Source: Clostridium acetobutylicum ATCC 824 (GTDB lineage Bacteria; Bacillota; Clostridia; Clostridiales; Clostridiaceae). Taken from it: 64,000 nucleotides of DNA. A model generated the notes under the pieces. That model was not told where the DNA came from. It saw only the letters and a program-made list of their open reading frames with translations, and made no database searches. The position numbers and the translations under genes are program-made. Positions 47,193 through 56,646 of this stretch are shown here, one piece after another (positions within the stretch are counted from its first letter, which is position 1; every line of letters begins with the position of its first letter). The stretch is from NCBI RefSeq assembly GCF_000008765.1, contig NC_003030.1, forward strand, positions 232,001 through 296,000, written 5' to 3'.

Positions 47193-47642
47193 AATAATTC
47201 TCCTATCTTGTATATAGTTTACCTGTTTTGTAAAAATCGTAGTTTATTATATCATACTCACTTAAATATGGAGTAATAATATATTTTATATAGTCTAAAA
47301 AACTTATTTTTTGAAAAATATATTATTAAATTAAAATAAAGATTAATCTAATAAATGACGATATAGATATTAAGTATTGAATTAAATATGATAATTCAAT
47401 TTTAGAAATGTGACTTAATTCAGCATATTCAGTTGGTTAGGGTGTAATTATAAAAATGCAATAACTATGGATAACTTTGTTTTTACTTAATTATATTCGA
47501 AAGTAGCTTTTGAAAAAATAGGCTTTAAGTTGTCGAAAAATGTATATAAACAGCTAAAGTATGTAAATAAAATTTCAACTAATTAATAGATACAAGAAAA
47601 AACAATAAGGTGTAAAATTTTATTAGAAGGGGAGATTGTACT
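47193..47642 (+). promoter_or_regulatory. 450-bp intergenic region with possible sigma-D promoter
   Basis: Very AT-rich with no gene. TAAA (47337-47340), 16 bp, GACGATAT (47357-47364) is close to the motility sigma factor consensus TAAA-N15-GCCGATAT and would serve the chemoreceptor gene that starts at 47643, with a long 280-nt leader. Nothing else stands out. Confidence 0.35.
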
Positions 47643-49709
47643 ATGAATAAGAGAGTTATTGGAATAAAAGGGAAGGTTTTAATATCTTCAATGTTAGTTC
47701 TTTTGTTAACACTAGTAAGTATTAGCGGTATTGTAATTTATCAAGTAAATAGTAAAGCTTATAATGATTACATGGACAATTCCAATCAACAGTTGAAGAC
47801 GGTTTCTCAGGCAATTAATATTTTTTATGATCAATTAGATAAGAATATCAATATGTTAGCTACAAATCCTGTGATAATGAAGGCTGATAGTAGCATTGAA
47901 ACATATAAAAATACGACTCAAGATACTCAAATGGATGCCTCTGCTAAAGGAGGAATTGAAAAAGAAATTTATGAAGTTTTTGAGCAGTACGGAAAAAGTC
48001 ACGAAGGTACGAGCTATGTGTATATGGGAATGCCAAATGGAGAATATGTACAATGGCCTAAGGAAAGTGCACCAGCAGGATATGATCCTTCAAAAAGACC
48101 TTGGTTTATTGCAGCTATGAATAAAAAGGGAAGTGTTATTAGAACAGCACCATATATTTATAAGTCAAGTATGCTTACAAGTAATGCAAGTTCATTTAAT
48201 GATCAAAATGGAAAAGTTGTAGGTGCAATAGGTATTGATGTGCAACAATCTGATATTAGTAATATGTTAAATAAAGCCAAGATTGGTAAAACAGGTTACT
48301 CAATAATTGTGCATAATAAAGGTTTTATAATGGCAGATGGAAAAAATCCTAAAAATAATTTTAAAGAAATTAAAGATGTTGGTATTACTGGTTTAGATCA
48401 GCTATTAGCTAAAGATTTAAAATCATTTAATGTTACTATAGACGGTGAAAAGTATGTTGTTAATCCATATAAAGTTGAGGGTACTGATTGGATATTAGCA
48501 TCATTTATTACACAAAAGGAGTTAATGAGTGGAGCAACAAAAATAATAAATATAGTAATTATTTCAGCAATAACCATATTATTATTAACATCTATTTTAT
48601 TTAATTTTGTATCGGGCAGTATAACAAAGCCTATTTTAGCTGTTACAAAGAAAGTAGAGGATTTCGCTAATTTGGATTTTTCAATAGATGAAAATTCAGA
48701 AGAATCTAAATATTACAATAAAAAAGATGAAACGGGAAATATGGTAAGGGCTTTTAGAGTTATGAGGGATAATGTTGCAGAATTTATTAACAAGACCACA
48801 GATGCAACTGAAAGAGTTGCTGCATCAGCAGAGGAATTAACGGCTACATCTAATGAAACAGCTACTGCTTCAGAAGAAGTTGCCAAAACTATTGATGAAA
48901 TTGCAAGGGGAGCTAGTGAACAAGCTAAAGATACCCAAATAGCAACGAATAATGTAGAAGATTTAGGTAATCTATTAGAACAAGATTTAAATAATATAGA
49001 GGAACTAAATATTGCAGCGGTTAAGATTGAAAAGCAAAAAGAAGAAGGCTTCTTGATTTTGAGAGACCTTATTGATAAAACACAGAAAAATAACGATGCC
49101 GCAAATAATATATATAATATTATCATGAGCAACAATGAAAGTGCAGAGAAAATAGAAATTGCAAGTACTATGATTGAAAGTATTGCAGATCAGACTAATC
49201 TTTTAGCATTAAACGCAGCAATAGAGGCTGCAAGAGCAGGAGAAGCAGGTAAGGGTTTTGCAGTTGTTGCAGATGAAATAAGAAAACTTGCAGAGCAGTC
49301 CAATAGTTTTACAAATGACATTAAAACTATAATAAACGAATTAAAGACAAAATCAGAGAGTGCAGTTAATTTAATGGAAGAAACAAAGCAAATTGTTAAG
49401 GAACAAGCTAGTAGTGTTGAAGCAACTGAAGGAAAATTTTCAGGTATAGCAGAAGAAATAGATTCTATAAAAACTATAATTAATAAGTTTAATCAATCTG
49501 GAAAATTAATGGGGGATAATAAAAATAAAATTATTGAGTTAATGCAAAATCTATCTGCTATTTCTGAAGAAAATGCCGCTGGGACGGAAGAGACAGCTGC
49601 ATCTATTGAAGAACAGGTTGCTACAATTCAGGAAATTGCTAAATCAGGAGAAAGCCTAGCTTCAATTGCAGAAGAATTAAGTGTAGTAATAAGCAAGTTT
49701 AAAATTTAG
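47643..49709 (+). CDS. Methyl-accepting chemotaxis protein with Cache sensor
   Basis: The 688-residue receptor has a transmembrane helix at about 12-34 and a periplasm-facing double Cache domain at about 40-290 ([28 protein letters not shown] is the ligand-pocket region of dCache_1). A second helix is at about 300-322 and a HAMP domain at about 325-378. The signalling domain follows, with the invariant hairpin tip [18 protein letters not shown] near residue 515. dCache receptors bind amino acids, amines or carboxylates. It has AAGGGGAG before the ATG and stands alone with its own terminator; no che genes are adjacent. Confidence 0.95.
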   Translation: MNKRVIGIKGKVLISSMLVLLLTLVSISGIVIYQVNSKAYNDYMDNSNQQLKTVSQAINIFYDQLDKNINMLATNPVIMKADSSIETYKNTTQDTQMDASAKGGIEKEIYEVFEQYGKSHEGTSYVYMGMPNGEYVQWPKESAPAGYDPSKRPWFIAAMNKKGSVIRTAPYIYKSSMLTSNASSFNDQNGKVVGAIGIDVQQSDISNMLNKAKIGKTGYSIIVHNKGFIMADGKNPKNNFKEIKDVGITGLDQLLAKDLKSFNVTIDGEKYVVNPYKVEGTDWILASFITQKELMSGATKIINIVIISAITILLLTSILFNFVSGSITKPILAVTKKVEDFANLDFSIDENSEESKYYNKKDETGNMVRAFRVMRDNVAEFINKTTDATERVAASAEELTATSNETATASEEVAKTIDEIARGASEQAKDTQIATNNVEDLGNLLEQDLNNIEELNIAAVKIEKQKEEGFLILRDLIDKTQKNNDAANNIYNIIMSNNESAEKIEIASTMIESIADQTNLLALNAAIEAARAGEAGKGFAVVADEIRKLAEQSNSFTNDIKTIINELKTKSESAVNLMEETKQIVKEQASSVEATEGKFSGIAEEIDSIKTIINKFNQSGKLMGDNKNKIIELMQNLSAISEENAAGTEETAASIEEQVATIQEIAKSGESLASIAEELSVVISKFKI

Positions 49710-49724
49710 AATTAAAAAATTTAA

Positions 49725-49771
49725 AGCTAAAAAGGGGATAATGAGTAAAGCTCATGTCCCTTTTTTAGCTG
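49725..49771 (+). terminator. Terminator of the chemoreceptor gene
   Basis: AGCTAAAAAGGGGA (from 49725) pairs with TCCCTTTTTTAGCT (to 49770), with an inner ATGAG/CTCAT helix. Confidence 0.85.
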
Positions 49772-49780
49772 CTAAAAATT

Positions 49781-49990
49781 AATTATGAAATAGTTTATGA
49801 TGTGTTGGATAGTGATAAGCTAAAGAGCAAAGAAGAAATAATAGCTGAATTCAAAGAAAAGTATGACGAAAAAGATATTGTAGAAGTATATGGTGAATTG
49901 CAATAATTAATAAAAGAGGAAGGTCTCTATTCAGAAGATCAATATGAAGAAATAGCTAATAGTTCCATGGATAACAGGGATTATATCATA
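49781..49990 (+). pseudogene. Fragment resembling the N-terminal domain of a SCIFF-peptide maturase
   Basis: One frame reads about 70 codons with a single internal TAA: YEIVYDVLDSDKLKSKEEII, AEFKEKYDEKDIVEVYGELQ, stop, LIKEEGLYSEDQYEEIANSS. This pattern recalls the PqqD-like peptide-recognition domain that begins radical-SAM SCIFF maturases (VYDVLD, EEI-x-KYK, EGLLYSEDDY). The start, the radical-SAM core and the rest are missing. The assignment is from memory of the family and should be treated as probable only. Confidence 0.5.
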
Positions 49991-50346
49991 TTCAACATAA
50001 GGGTTTTCATCCATTAGATGTTTATACTGAAACAAAGTCTGTCATAGCATTTGGTAAGCAATTCTTAGCAAGTTTATTTCAATCAACTACAAATGTACCC
50101 TATACATTTGTTAAAAATAAGTTAGTTGAACTGTTGGATAATATTTCTATTCAACTTTCTTTTTATATTGAATCAAAGGGGTATAAGGCAATTCCTATTC
50201 CATCAGATGAACCTTATGAATATTGGGATTCACAAAATAGACATGGTAGAGCAATATTATCGCTAAAACACTTGGCTCAATTATCTGGACTTGGATTTAT
50301 TGACAAAAATACTTTACTAAAAGAGAGAGGCTGCTTTAAGCCCTGA
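49984..50346 (+). pseudogene. Fragment of an epoxyqueuosine reductase-like (QueG) protein
   Basis: A frame without a proper start reads HPLDVYTETKSVIAFGKQF and then SKGYKAIPIPSDEPYEYWD, RHGRAILSLKHLAQLSGLGF, IDKNTLL before an abrupt stop. The GY-x-A-x-PIP, W-x-x-RHGRAILSLKH and GLGxIGKNTLL blocks are typical of QueG-like cobalamin/Fe-S proteins, but both the N-terminal part and the C-terminal ferredoxin cysteines are gone. The last 71 codons can be read from a TTG at 50134; I consider the whole a decayed fragment. Confidence 0.6.
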
Positions 50347-50378
50347 ATATAATGGGCTTCGCCCAAACCTCCAGTGGT

Positions 50379-51347
50379 TTACATTTCTGCGATGGTGGTT
50401 CCGGTTTGGGTTAGGTCGTAGCCACCTATTCCCATTAGTTCTGATTTAAAGGTTTCGGATTGGAGAATATCTATGATTGCTTTAAAGGGTGGCTTTTCTA
50501 TATCATCTTTTCTTATAACTAAATCGTATCTTTCTCTTTGAATTGGTATAAAATCTATGTTAGCTACTTGAAGTCCAGTTTTTTCATTTCCAATACCTAT
50601 ATCGGCACCATTTCTAGAAATTATACTTGCAATAGCTAGATGAGAGAGACTTTCGCGTGAATAGCCATTTATTTTGTTTCCATCAATATTTAGTAAACGT
50701 AGATGTTCATCTAGAAGTATTCTTGTTCCACAGCCCCGTTCTCTGTTAACCATTGTGAGATCATCTCTTCTAAAATCCTCCCAACCAGTTATGTTTTTGG
50801 GATTCCCTTTTGCTACATAAAAACCCATTGTTCTAAAAGCCAAATTTATTATTATGGTATGAATACCTGGAACTAACCTTCGCACATAGGGAATATTGTA
50901 ATCTCCAGAATCGCCATCCCATAAATGAGCAGTAGCAATTTGTATTTTACCAAAATATAAACCTAGAAGTCCGCTGTAACTTCCAACATAGGAACGTAGA
51001 GCAGTAGTGCCAGAAGGATGAATTTGAAGATATCGAGATAGTATATCCAAAAGTATATCTTGGCCACAAATAATAAAGCTACCATTTGGTATGTTGCCAT
51101 TTGATTGTAGGAAATTCTCATTGATATTTTTTCGTGTATTTTGGAGTGAGTTTGGGGCTTTTTTTGTATTTGTTTTACACTTATGTTTATATAGTTCAAC
51201 GTCTTTTGAATCTATACGTATCTTTTTTCCAACCCTATAGCAATTTAAATCTCCGCGTTTTATCAATTCATAAACTGTATTTTTAGATATCCTAAGAATT
51301 TTTGCTACATCTAGAGGAGTTAAAGTTTTATTTTCCAATAGTATCAA
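50379..51347 (-). CDS. HTH plus periplasmic-binding-like domain regulator (molybdate type)
   Basis: Residues about 1-55 are an excisionase/MerR-like helix-turn-helix (LTPLDVAKILRISKNTVYELIKRG, then YRVGKKIRI). After a Lys/Asn linker, residues about 90-320 form a PBP-like domain related to molybdate-binding ModA. Key segments are GSYSGLLGLYFGKIQIATAHLWD, FVAKGNP-like FYVAKGNPKN, NRERGCGTRILLDEHL and ADIGIGNEKTG. This combination is known as a one-component cytosolic sensor of oxyanions. Its place divergent to nifH makes Mo-responsive control of nitrogen fixation plausible. A TTG at 51347 is 2 nt from the AAGGA site; the TTG at 51338 has better spacing. Confidence 0.85.
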   Translation of the reverse strand: MILLENKTLTPLDVAKILRISKNTVYELIKRGDLNCYRVGKKIRIDSKDVELYKHKCKTNTKKAPNSLQNTRKNINENFLQSNGNIPNGSFIICGQDILLDILSRYLQIHPSGTTALRSYVGSYSGLLGLYFGKIQIATAHLWDGDSGDYNIPYVRRLVPGIHTIIINLAFRTMGFYVAKGNPKNITGWEDFRRDDLTMVNRERGCGTRILLDEHLRLLNIDGNKINGYSRESLSHLAIASIISRNGADIGIGNEKTGLQVANIDFIPIQRERYDLVIRKDDIEKPPFKAIIDILQSETFKSELMGIGGYDLTQTGTTIAEM

Positions 51348-51375
51348 CTTCCTTCTAAATTAAATGTGGGTTTCA

Positions 51376-51388
51376 TGATAAATTATCA
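51376..51388. promoter_or_regulatory. Small palindrome upstream of the Mo-type regulator
   Basis: TGATAAATTATCA has perfect 6-bp arms around one A, 29 bp upstream of the regulator's first start. It could be an autoregulatory site; AT-rich palindromes of this size can be chance. Confidence 0.3.
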
Positions 51389-51791
51389 ATATAAATAATA
51401 TTTTAATACAATTATGTTAAAAATTCAATTAAATATTAATTAAGTGGCAATTGTCAGTAGTAAAAAGTATATATAAAAATTTCAAAATTGGTTTACATAA
51501 TGCAAAAAGTTTTTTTACTTGGAGTTGTTAGCAAATAACTTTTATAGTTCAAAACATTTTAATAGAGGGTTACATTAAAAAAGAAAGTACTAAACAGGTT
51601 AAAACTAAACAGAAAATATCAATACGGTAAATACTTGTCTACTCAAAATAATATTTAAATAAACAAGAATGACCAAAATGGTAAAAAAGATTTGAAATTA
51701 TTTTGCATTGAAATCGTTAATATAAAAATTTATAATAAATTAATTTGATAAAAATAGCTAAAATATATTAATAAATTAATAAAAAATGCCG

Positions 51792-51851
51792 TTGACACTT
51801 GATAATTTCTGATATAGTATTTAGATAAACCAATAAATTAATTATTATTGG
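51792..51851 (+). promoter_or_regulatory. nifH promoter and leader dyad
   Basis: TTGACA (51792-51797) is followed at 17 bp by TAGTAT (51815-51820), or at 15 bp by TATAGT. Just downstream CCAATAA (51830-51836) and TTATTGG (51845-51851) form a 7-bp dyad with 8-bp spacer, where a repressor would block transcription. No -24/-12 sigma-54 element (GG-N10-GC) is visible, so nif expression here seems to use a standard sigma factor. The rest of the 540-bp gap (51348-51791) is AT-rich and shows no gene. Confidence 0.6.
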
Positions 51852-51879
51852 AATTTATTCAATAAAATTACACTTGTGA

Positions 51880-52710
<831 letters not shown>

Positions 52711-52744
52711 TTTTTTATGAGAGAGAATGCTTTGAAAAATCAAG

Positions 52745-52815
52745 AAGCATATATCCTATGGTTTTAAGGTGCACAGGAGATATGCTTGCAAGGTATTTGA
52801 ATGTTATTATTCAAA
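52745..52815 (+). other. Two stem-loops between nifH and nifI1
   Basis: AAGCATATATCCT (52745-52757) pairs with AGGAGATATGCTT (52775-52787), 12 of 13 positions, and TTTGAAT (52796-52802) pairs with ATTCAAA (52809-52815). There is no T-tract. They may protect or process the nifH mRNA so that Fe protein is made in excess over MoFe protein. Confidence 0.6.
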
Positions 52816-52853
52816 CCACTACATTTTAACATGGAATAGGAGTTGGTTCAATA

Positions 52854-53180
52854 GTGTTAATGATAAAGGCAATTCTAAGACCGCAGAAGGTTACTAACGT
52901 TTTATCAGAATTAAGTGATGCTGGCTTTCCGGCAGTAACCAAATTTAGTGTAGTAGGAAGAGGAAAACAAAGGGGAGTTAAAGTAGGTGACATCTATTAT
53001 GATGAAATACCTAAGGAAATGTTACTGATAGTTGTAAATGATGAGGATAAGGATGATGTTGTAAATATAATTGCAAAAAATGCCAAAACAGGTGAAAAAG
53101 GAGCTTTTGGTGATGGAAAAATATTTATAGTTCCAGTAGAACAAGCCTATACAATAAGTTCTGGAAAAGCTGGTTTATAG
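52854..53180 (+). CDS. nifI1: Nitrogenase regulatory PII-like protein NifI1
   Basis: NifI1 and NifI2 are GlnB-family proteins that bind the MoFe protein and inhibit it when fixed nitrogen is available, relieved by 2-oxoglutarate and ATP. The 108-residue chain begins MLMIKAILRP (GTG start at 52854, TAGGAG upstream; the ATG at 52860 would trim two residues). It has the PII T-loop region (short, GRGKQRGVKVGDIYYDEIPKE) and the closing GDGKIFIVPV block. Its place between nifH and nifD is the standard order in clostridia and methanogens. Confidence 0.95.
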   Translation: MLMIKAILRPQKVTNVLSELSDAGFPAVTKFSVVGRGKQRGVKVGDIYYDEIPKEMLLIVVNDEDKDDVVNIIAKNAKTGEKGAFGDGKIFIVPVEQAYTISSGKAGL

Positions 53181-53191
53181 GAGGCGTAATA

Positions 53192-53569
53192 ATGAAAGAA
53201 ATAATGGCGATTATTAGAATGAATATGGTTGAGAAGACAAAAGAAGCGCTCCTTAAAGGTGGAAATCCAGCTATAACTTGTTTAAAGGTTCTTGGACGTG
53301 GAAGACAAAAAGTTGATTTTTCTATGATTGAAGACTATATACCTAATTTAATGGATCAAAAGATGGCAGAGGAGTTATCCGAAATTCATAGGTTAATTTC
53401 AAAGAGGCTTATTATTATTTTAGCAAAAGATGAGGATGTGAAAGAGATTGTGGATGAAATTATTGAAGTAAATAGAACTGGTAATCCAGGAGATGGAAAG
53501 ATATTTGTTATAAATATAGCTGATGCTATGAGGATAAGAACAGAAGAGACTGGAGATATGGCTATTTAA
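53192..53569 (+). CDS. nifI2: Nitrogenase regulatory PII-like protein NifI2
   Basis: The 125-residue second PII subunit starts with MKEIMAIIRMNM behind TAGGAGGCG, 11 nt after nifI1. The T-loop is different and longer, with GRGRQKVDFSMIEDYIPNLMDQ, followed by LIIILAKDEDVKEIVDEI and the GDGKIFVINI block. NifI2 makes the heterohexamer with NifI1 that carries the nitrogen-responsive contacts. The usual GlnB uridylylation Tyr in a GRG-x-Y context is not evident, consistent with control by effector binding instead of covalent modification. Confidence 0.95.
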   Translation: MKEIMAIIRMNMVEKTKEALLKGGNPAITCLKVLGRGRQKVDFSMIEDYIPNLMDQKMAEELSEIHRLISKRLIIILAKDEDVKEIVDEIIEVNRTGNPGDGKIFVINIADAMRIRTEETGDMAI

Positions 53570-53590
53570 TTTTATGAAAGGATTGGTTTT

Positions 53591-55186
53591 ATGAAGAATA
53601 TACCTGAAAAGATTTTTGAAAAATATCCTGCTAAGACCTTCAAAAATAGAAAACAGCATATGGTTATAAAAACTAAGGATAATTTAAATCCAGTTATACA
53701 GGCCAATGTTAGAACAATACCTGGAATAATAACCAATAGGGGCTGCTGTTATGCAGGCTGCAAGGGTGTTGTAATGGGACCTATAAAAGACATGATTCAT
53801 ATTACCCATGGACCTATAGGTTGCTCTTATTATACCTGGGGTGTTAGAAGGAATAAGGCAAAAGCAGAAGATGGGGGACAAAATTTTATAGAATATGTAT
53901 TTTCAACTGATATGCAGGAGAGAGATATAGTATTTGGAGGTGAGGGAAAGCTAAGGAAGGCTATTAAAGAAGCTGTTGAAATCTTTCATCCTAAGGCTAT
54001 TGGAATTTATGCAACTTGTCCTGTTGGATTAATAGGCGATGATATAAATGCTGTAGCAAGAGAGTCAACTGAAAAATATGGTATACAGGTAATTGCTTTT
54101 AGCTGTGAAGGCTATAAAGGAGTAAGTCAATCAGCAGGACACCATATAGCAAATAATAATATTCTTGATACTGTCATTGGAACAGGTGATTGGAAGCATA
54201 AAAAGTATTCTGTAAATATACTAGGTGAGTATAATATAGGCGGAGATGCTTGGGAGATAGAAAGAATACTTAAAAAAATAGGCTATACCGTTGTGGGAAG
54301 ACTTAGTGGAGATGGTTCCTACGAGAGAGTTAAGAATGCCGATACAGCGGATTTAAACTTAGTACAGTGTCATAGGTCAATAAACTACATTGCAGAGATG
54401 ATGTATACAAAGTATGGGATACCTTGGATAAAGACAAATTTTATAGGTGTAACATCAACAATACAAACGCTTCGAGATATGGCTAAGGTTTTTGATGATC
54501 CTTATATTTATAAAAAGACTGAGGAAGTTATTAGCGAGGAACTTTCAAATATTGAGGGTGAAATGGCTTATTTTAAAGAAAGGCTAGAAGGAAAAACTGC
54601 ATGTTTATTTGTTGGAGGTTCAAGGGCACATCACTATCAAATGCTGCTTAAGGACTATGGGGTAAAAACAGTACTTGCAGGATATGAATTTGGACACAGA
54701 GATGATTATGAGGGAAGAGAAGTTATACCTACTATTAAGGCTGATGCCGATAGCAAAAATATACCTGAGCTTCACGTTGAAAAGGACCCTAAAAAGTATC
54801 GTATCATAATTCCAGAAGATAGATATGAGGTATTAAAGCAAGAGATTCCACTTGAGTACTATGGAGGAATGTTTAAGGATATGGAAGAAGGCGCTGTAGC
54901 AGTAGATGATTTAAATCATCATGAAACGGAGCAATTTATAAAATTACTAAAACCAGATATGTTCTTCTCTGGTGTAAAAGATAAATATGTAATACAAAAG
55001 ATGGGCATCCTTTCAAAACAATTACATTCTTATGATTATACAGGGCCATATGCTGGGTTTAAGGGTGCAGTTGTATTTGGGAAAGAGTTGGTTGCAGGTG
55101 CATTTACTCCGGCTTGGAATTATGCTATTCCGCCGTGGAAGAAAGAGCCTATGCTTGAGGGAAAAGTAGTAGGGGGTGAGGAGTAA
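53591..55186 (+). CDS. nifD: Nitrogenase MoFe protein alpha chain
   Basis: NifD carries FeMo-cofactor and half of the P-cluster. P-cluster ligands are Cys52 (in NRGCCYAGC), Cys78 (GPIGCSYYTW) and Cys143 (YATCPVG). FeMo-co ligands are Cys260 (LVQCHRS) and His479 (QLHSYDYTGP). At 531 residues it is about 40-50 longer than the Azotobacter chain. The extra segment around 380-430 (HVEKDPKKYRIIIPEDRYEV) is the insertion known from C. pasteurianum. AAAGGATTGG precedes the ATG. The stop overlaps nifK by one base (TAATG), coupling the two chains. Confidence 0.98.
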   Translation: MKNIPEKIFEKYPAKTFKNRKQHMVIKTKDNLNPVIQANVRTIPGIITNRGCCYAGCKGVVMGPIKDMIHITHGPIGCSYYTWGVRRNKAKAEDGGQNFIEYVFSTDMQERDIVFGGEGKLRKAIKEAVEIFHPKAIGIYATCPVGLIGDDINAVARESTEKYGIQVIAFSCEGYKGVSQSAGHHIANNNILDTVIGTGDWKHKKYSVNILGEYNIGGDAWEIERILKKIGYTVVGRLSGDGSYERVKNADTADLNLVQCHRSINYIAEMMYTKYGIPWIKTNFIGVTSTIQTLRDMAKVFDDPYIYKKTEEVISEELSNIEGEMAYFKERLEGKTACLFVGGSRAHHYQMLLKDYGVKTVLAGYEFGHRDDYEGREVIPTIKADADSKNIPELHVEKDPKKYRIIIPEDRYEVLKQEIPLEYYGGMFKDMEEGAVAVDDLNHHETEQFIKLLKPDMFFSGVKDKYVIQKMGILSKQLHSYDYTGPYAGFKGAVVFGKELVAGAFTPAWNYAIPPWKKEPMLEGKVVGGEE

Positions 55187-56550
55187 TGTTAGATGAAACA
55201 CCTAAGGAGATATATGAAAGAAAAGCTTTAAGAATAAATCCAGCCAGAACATGTCAGCCAATAGGAGCCATGTATGCAGCACTCGGCATACATAACTGCC
55301 TACCACACAGTCATGGTTCTCAGGGTTGTTGCTCATACCATAGAATGCAATTAACAAGACATTTCAAAGATCCTATCATGGCATCTACCAGTTCTTTTAA
55401 TGAAGGAGCTAGTGTTTTTGGAGGAAGAGCTAACTTCAATACGGCAATAAAAAATATATTTTCAATATACAATCCTGATATTGTAGCAGTTCACACAACA
55501 TGCCTTTCAGAAACTCTCGGCGATGACCTAGTGAGTTATATTGCTGATTCAGAAGTTCCAGAAGGAAAAATAGTAATCCATGCAAATACTCCAAGCTATG
55601 TTGGATCACATATAACTGGATTTTCCAGTATGGTTAAGGCTATGGTAACTTATCTTTCCGAAAATACAAAAAACAAAAATGGAAAAGTAAATGTTCTGCC
55701 AGGCTTTGTGGGCCCTGCGGATATGAGAGAATTAAAGAAAATATTTAAGTGTATGAAGGTTCCATTTATAATGATGCCAGATACTAGTGGTGTAGTGGAT
55801 TCGCCTATGACTGGCGAGTATAAGATGTATCCTAAGGGTGGAACTACAATTGATGAATTAAGAGATGCCGGTAATTCAGATTATACATTTGCTTTAGGAA
55901 GTTTAGCGTCAGAAGCGGCAGCTATAGAACTAGAGAAGAAATGTAAAGTGCCTTTTAGCGTGTTAAATACACCTATAGGAATAGATGCTACTGATAGATT
56001 TATAATGGAATTGTCTAAAATAACAGGCAAGAAAGTACCTTATGAAATAGAAGAGGAAAGAGGACAACTTGTTGATTTGATGCTTGATAGTTATCAATAT
56101 TTTCATGGTAAAAAGGTTGCAATTTCAGGGGATCCGGATACAGTTATAGCATTAACTGAATTTGTTATTTCACTGGGTATGAATCCTAAGTATGTTATAA
56201 CAGGTACAAAAGGAGAAAAATTTGAAAAGACAATAAATAAAATGTTGGAGGATAACGGAATTGAAGGTTCGAAAGTGAAGAGCTTCTCAGATTTATTTGA
56301 ACTTCATCAATGGATAAAAAATGAACCTGTAGATTTAGTTATAGGTAATTCACATATGAAATTTATAGCTAGGGCAGAAGATATTCCATTAGTTAGATTT
56401 GGATTTCCCGTAATGGATAGATACGGACATTCTTATATTCCTAAGGTTGGCTACAAAGGGGCAATGAATCTGCTTACAAGTATGTGTGACGCTATACTTG
56501 AAAGAATGGACAGAGACAGTGCTGAGGAAGATTATGAATTAGTTAGATAA
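55186..56550 (+). CDS. nifK: Nitrogenase MoFe protein beta chain
   Basis: The 454-residue chain supplies the other P-cluster ligands: Cys23 (RTCQPIGA), Cys48 (HGSQGCCSY) and Cys106 (VHTTCLSET). It lacks the roughly 50-residue N-terminal extension of the Azotobacter protein, the same trait as in C. pasteurianum, where it balances the insertion in NifD. The gene begins within the nifD stop and ends before a stem-loop (56573-56611), so nifDK and nifE onwards may be made in different amounts. The GGxxT segment (YPKGGTTIDELR) and the C-terminal YIPKVGYKGAMNLL block confirm the identity. Confidence 0.98.
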   Translation: MLDETPKEIYERKALRINPARTCQPIGAMYAALGIHNCLPHSHGSQGCCSYHRMQLTRHFKDPIMASTSSFNEGASVFGGRANFNTAIKNIFSIYNPDIVAVHTTCLSETLGDDLVSYIADSEVPEGKIVIHANTPSYVGSHITGFSSMVKAMVTYLSENTKNKNGKVNVLPGFVGPADMRELKKIFKCMKVPFIMMPDTSGVVDSPMTGEYKMYPKGGTTIDELRDAGNSDYTFALGSLASEAAAIELEKKCKVPFSVLNTPIGIDATDRFIMELSKITGKKVPYEIEEERGQLVDLMLDSYQYFHGKKVAISGDPDTVIALTEFVISLGMNPKYVITGTKGEKFEKTINKMLEDNGIEGSKVKSFSDLFELHQWIKNEPVDLVIGNSHMKFIARAEDIPLVRFGFPVMDRYGHSYIPKVGYKGAMNLLTSMCDAILERMDRDSAEEDYELVR

Positions 56551-56572
56551 TAGTCTCTTTATTTAAATATGA

Positions 56573-56615
56573 GGGAAATCAGCTGTTTATAGATATTAAA
56601 GCTGATTTCTCTATA
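56573..56615 (+). other. Stem-loop between nifK and nifE
   Basis: GAAATCAGCT (56575-56584) pairs with AGCTGATTTC (56600-56609), followed by TCTCTATAATT. The weak T-tract suggests an attenuator or mRNA-end stabiliser inside the operon. Confidence 0.6.
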
Positions 56616-56646
56616 ATTAGAGGTTTCAATTTGGAGGTGAGCATTC

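Noticed and set aside
50134-50346. A 70-codon gene for a small QueG-like protein
   Set aside because: The recognisable family sequence continues upstream of its TTG without a start and is truncated downstream, so it is treated as a pseudogene fragment.
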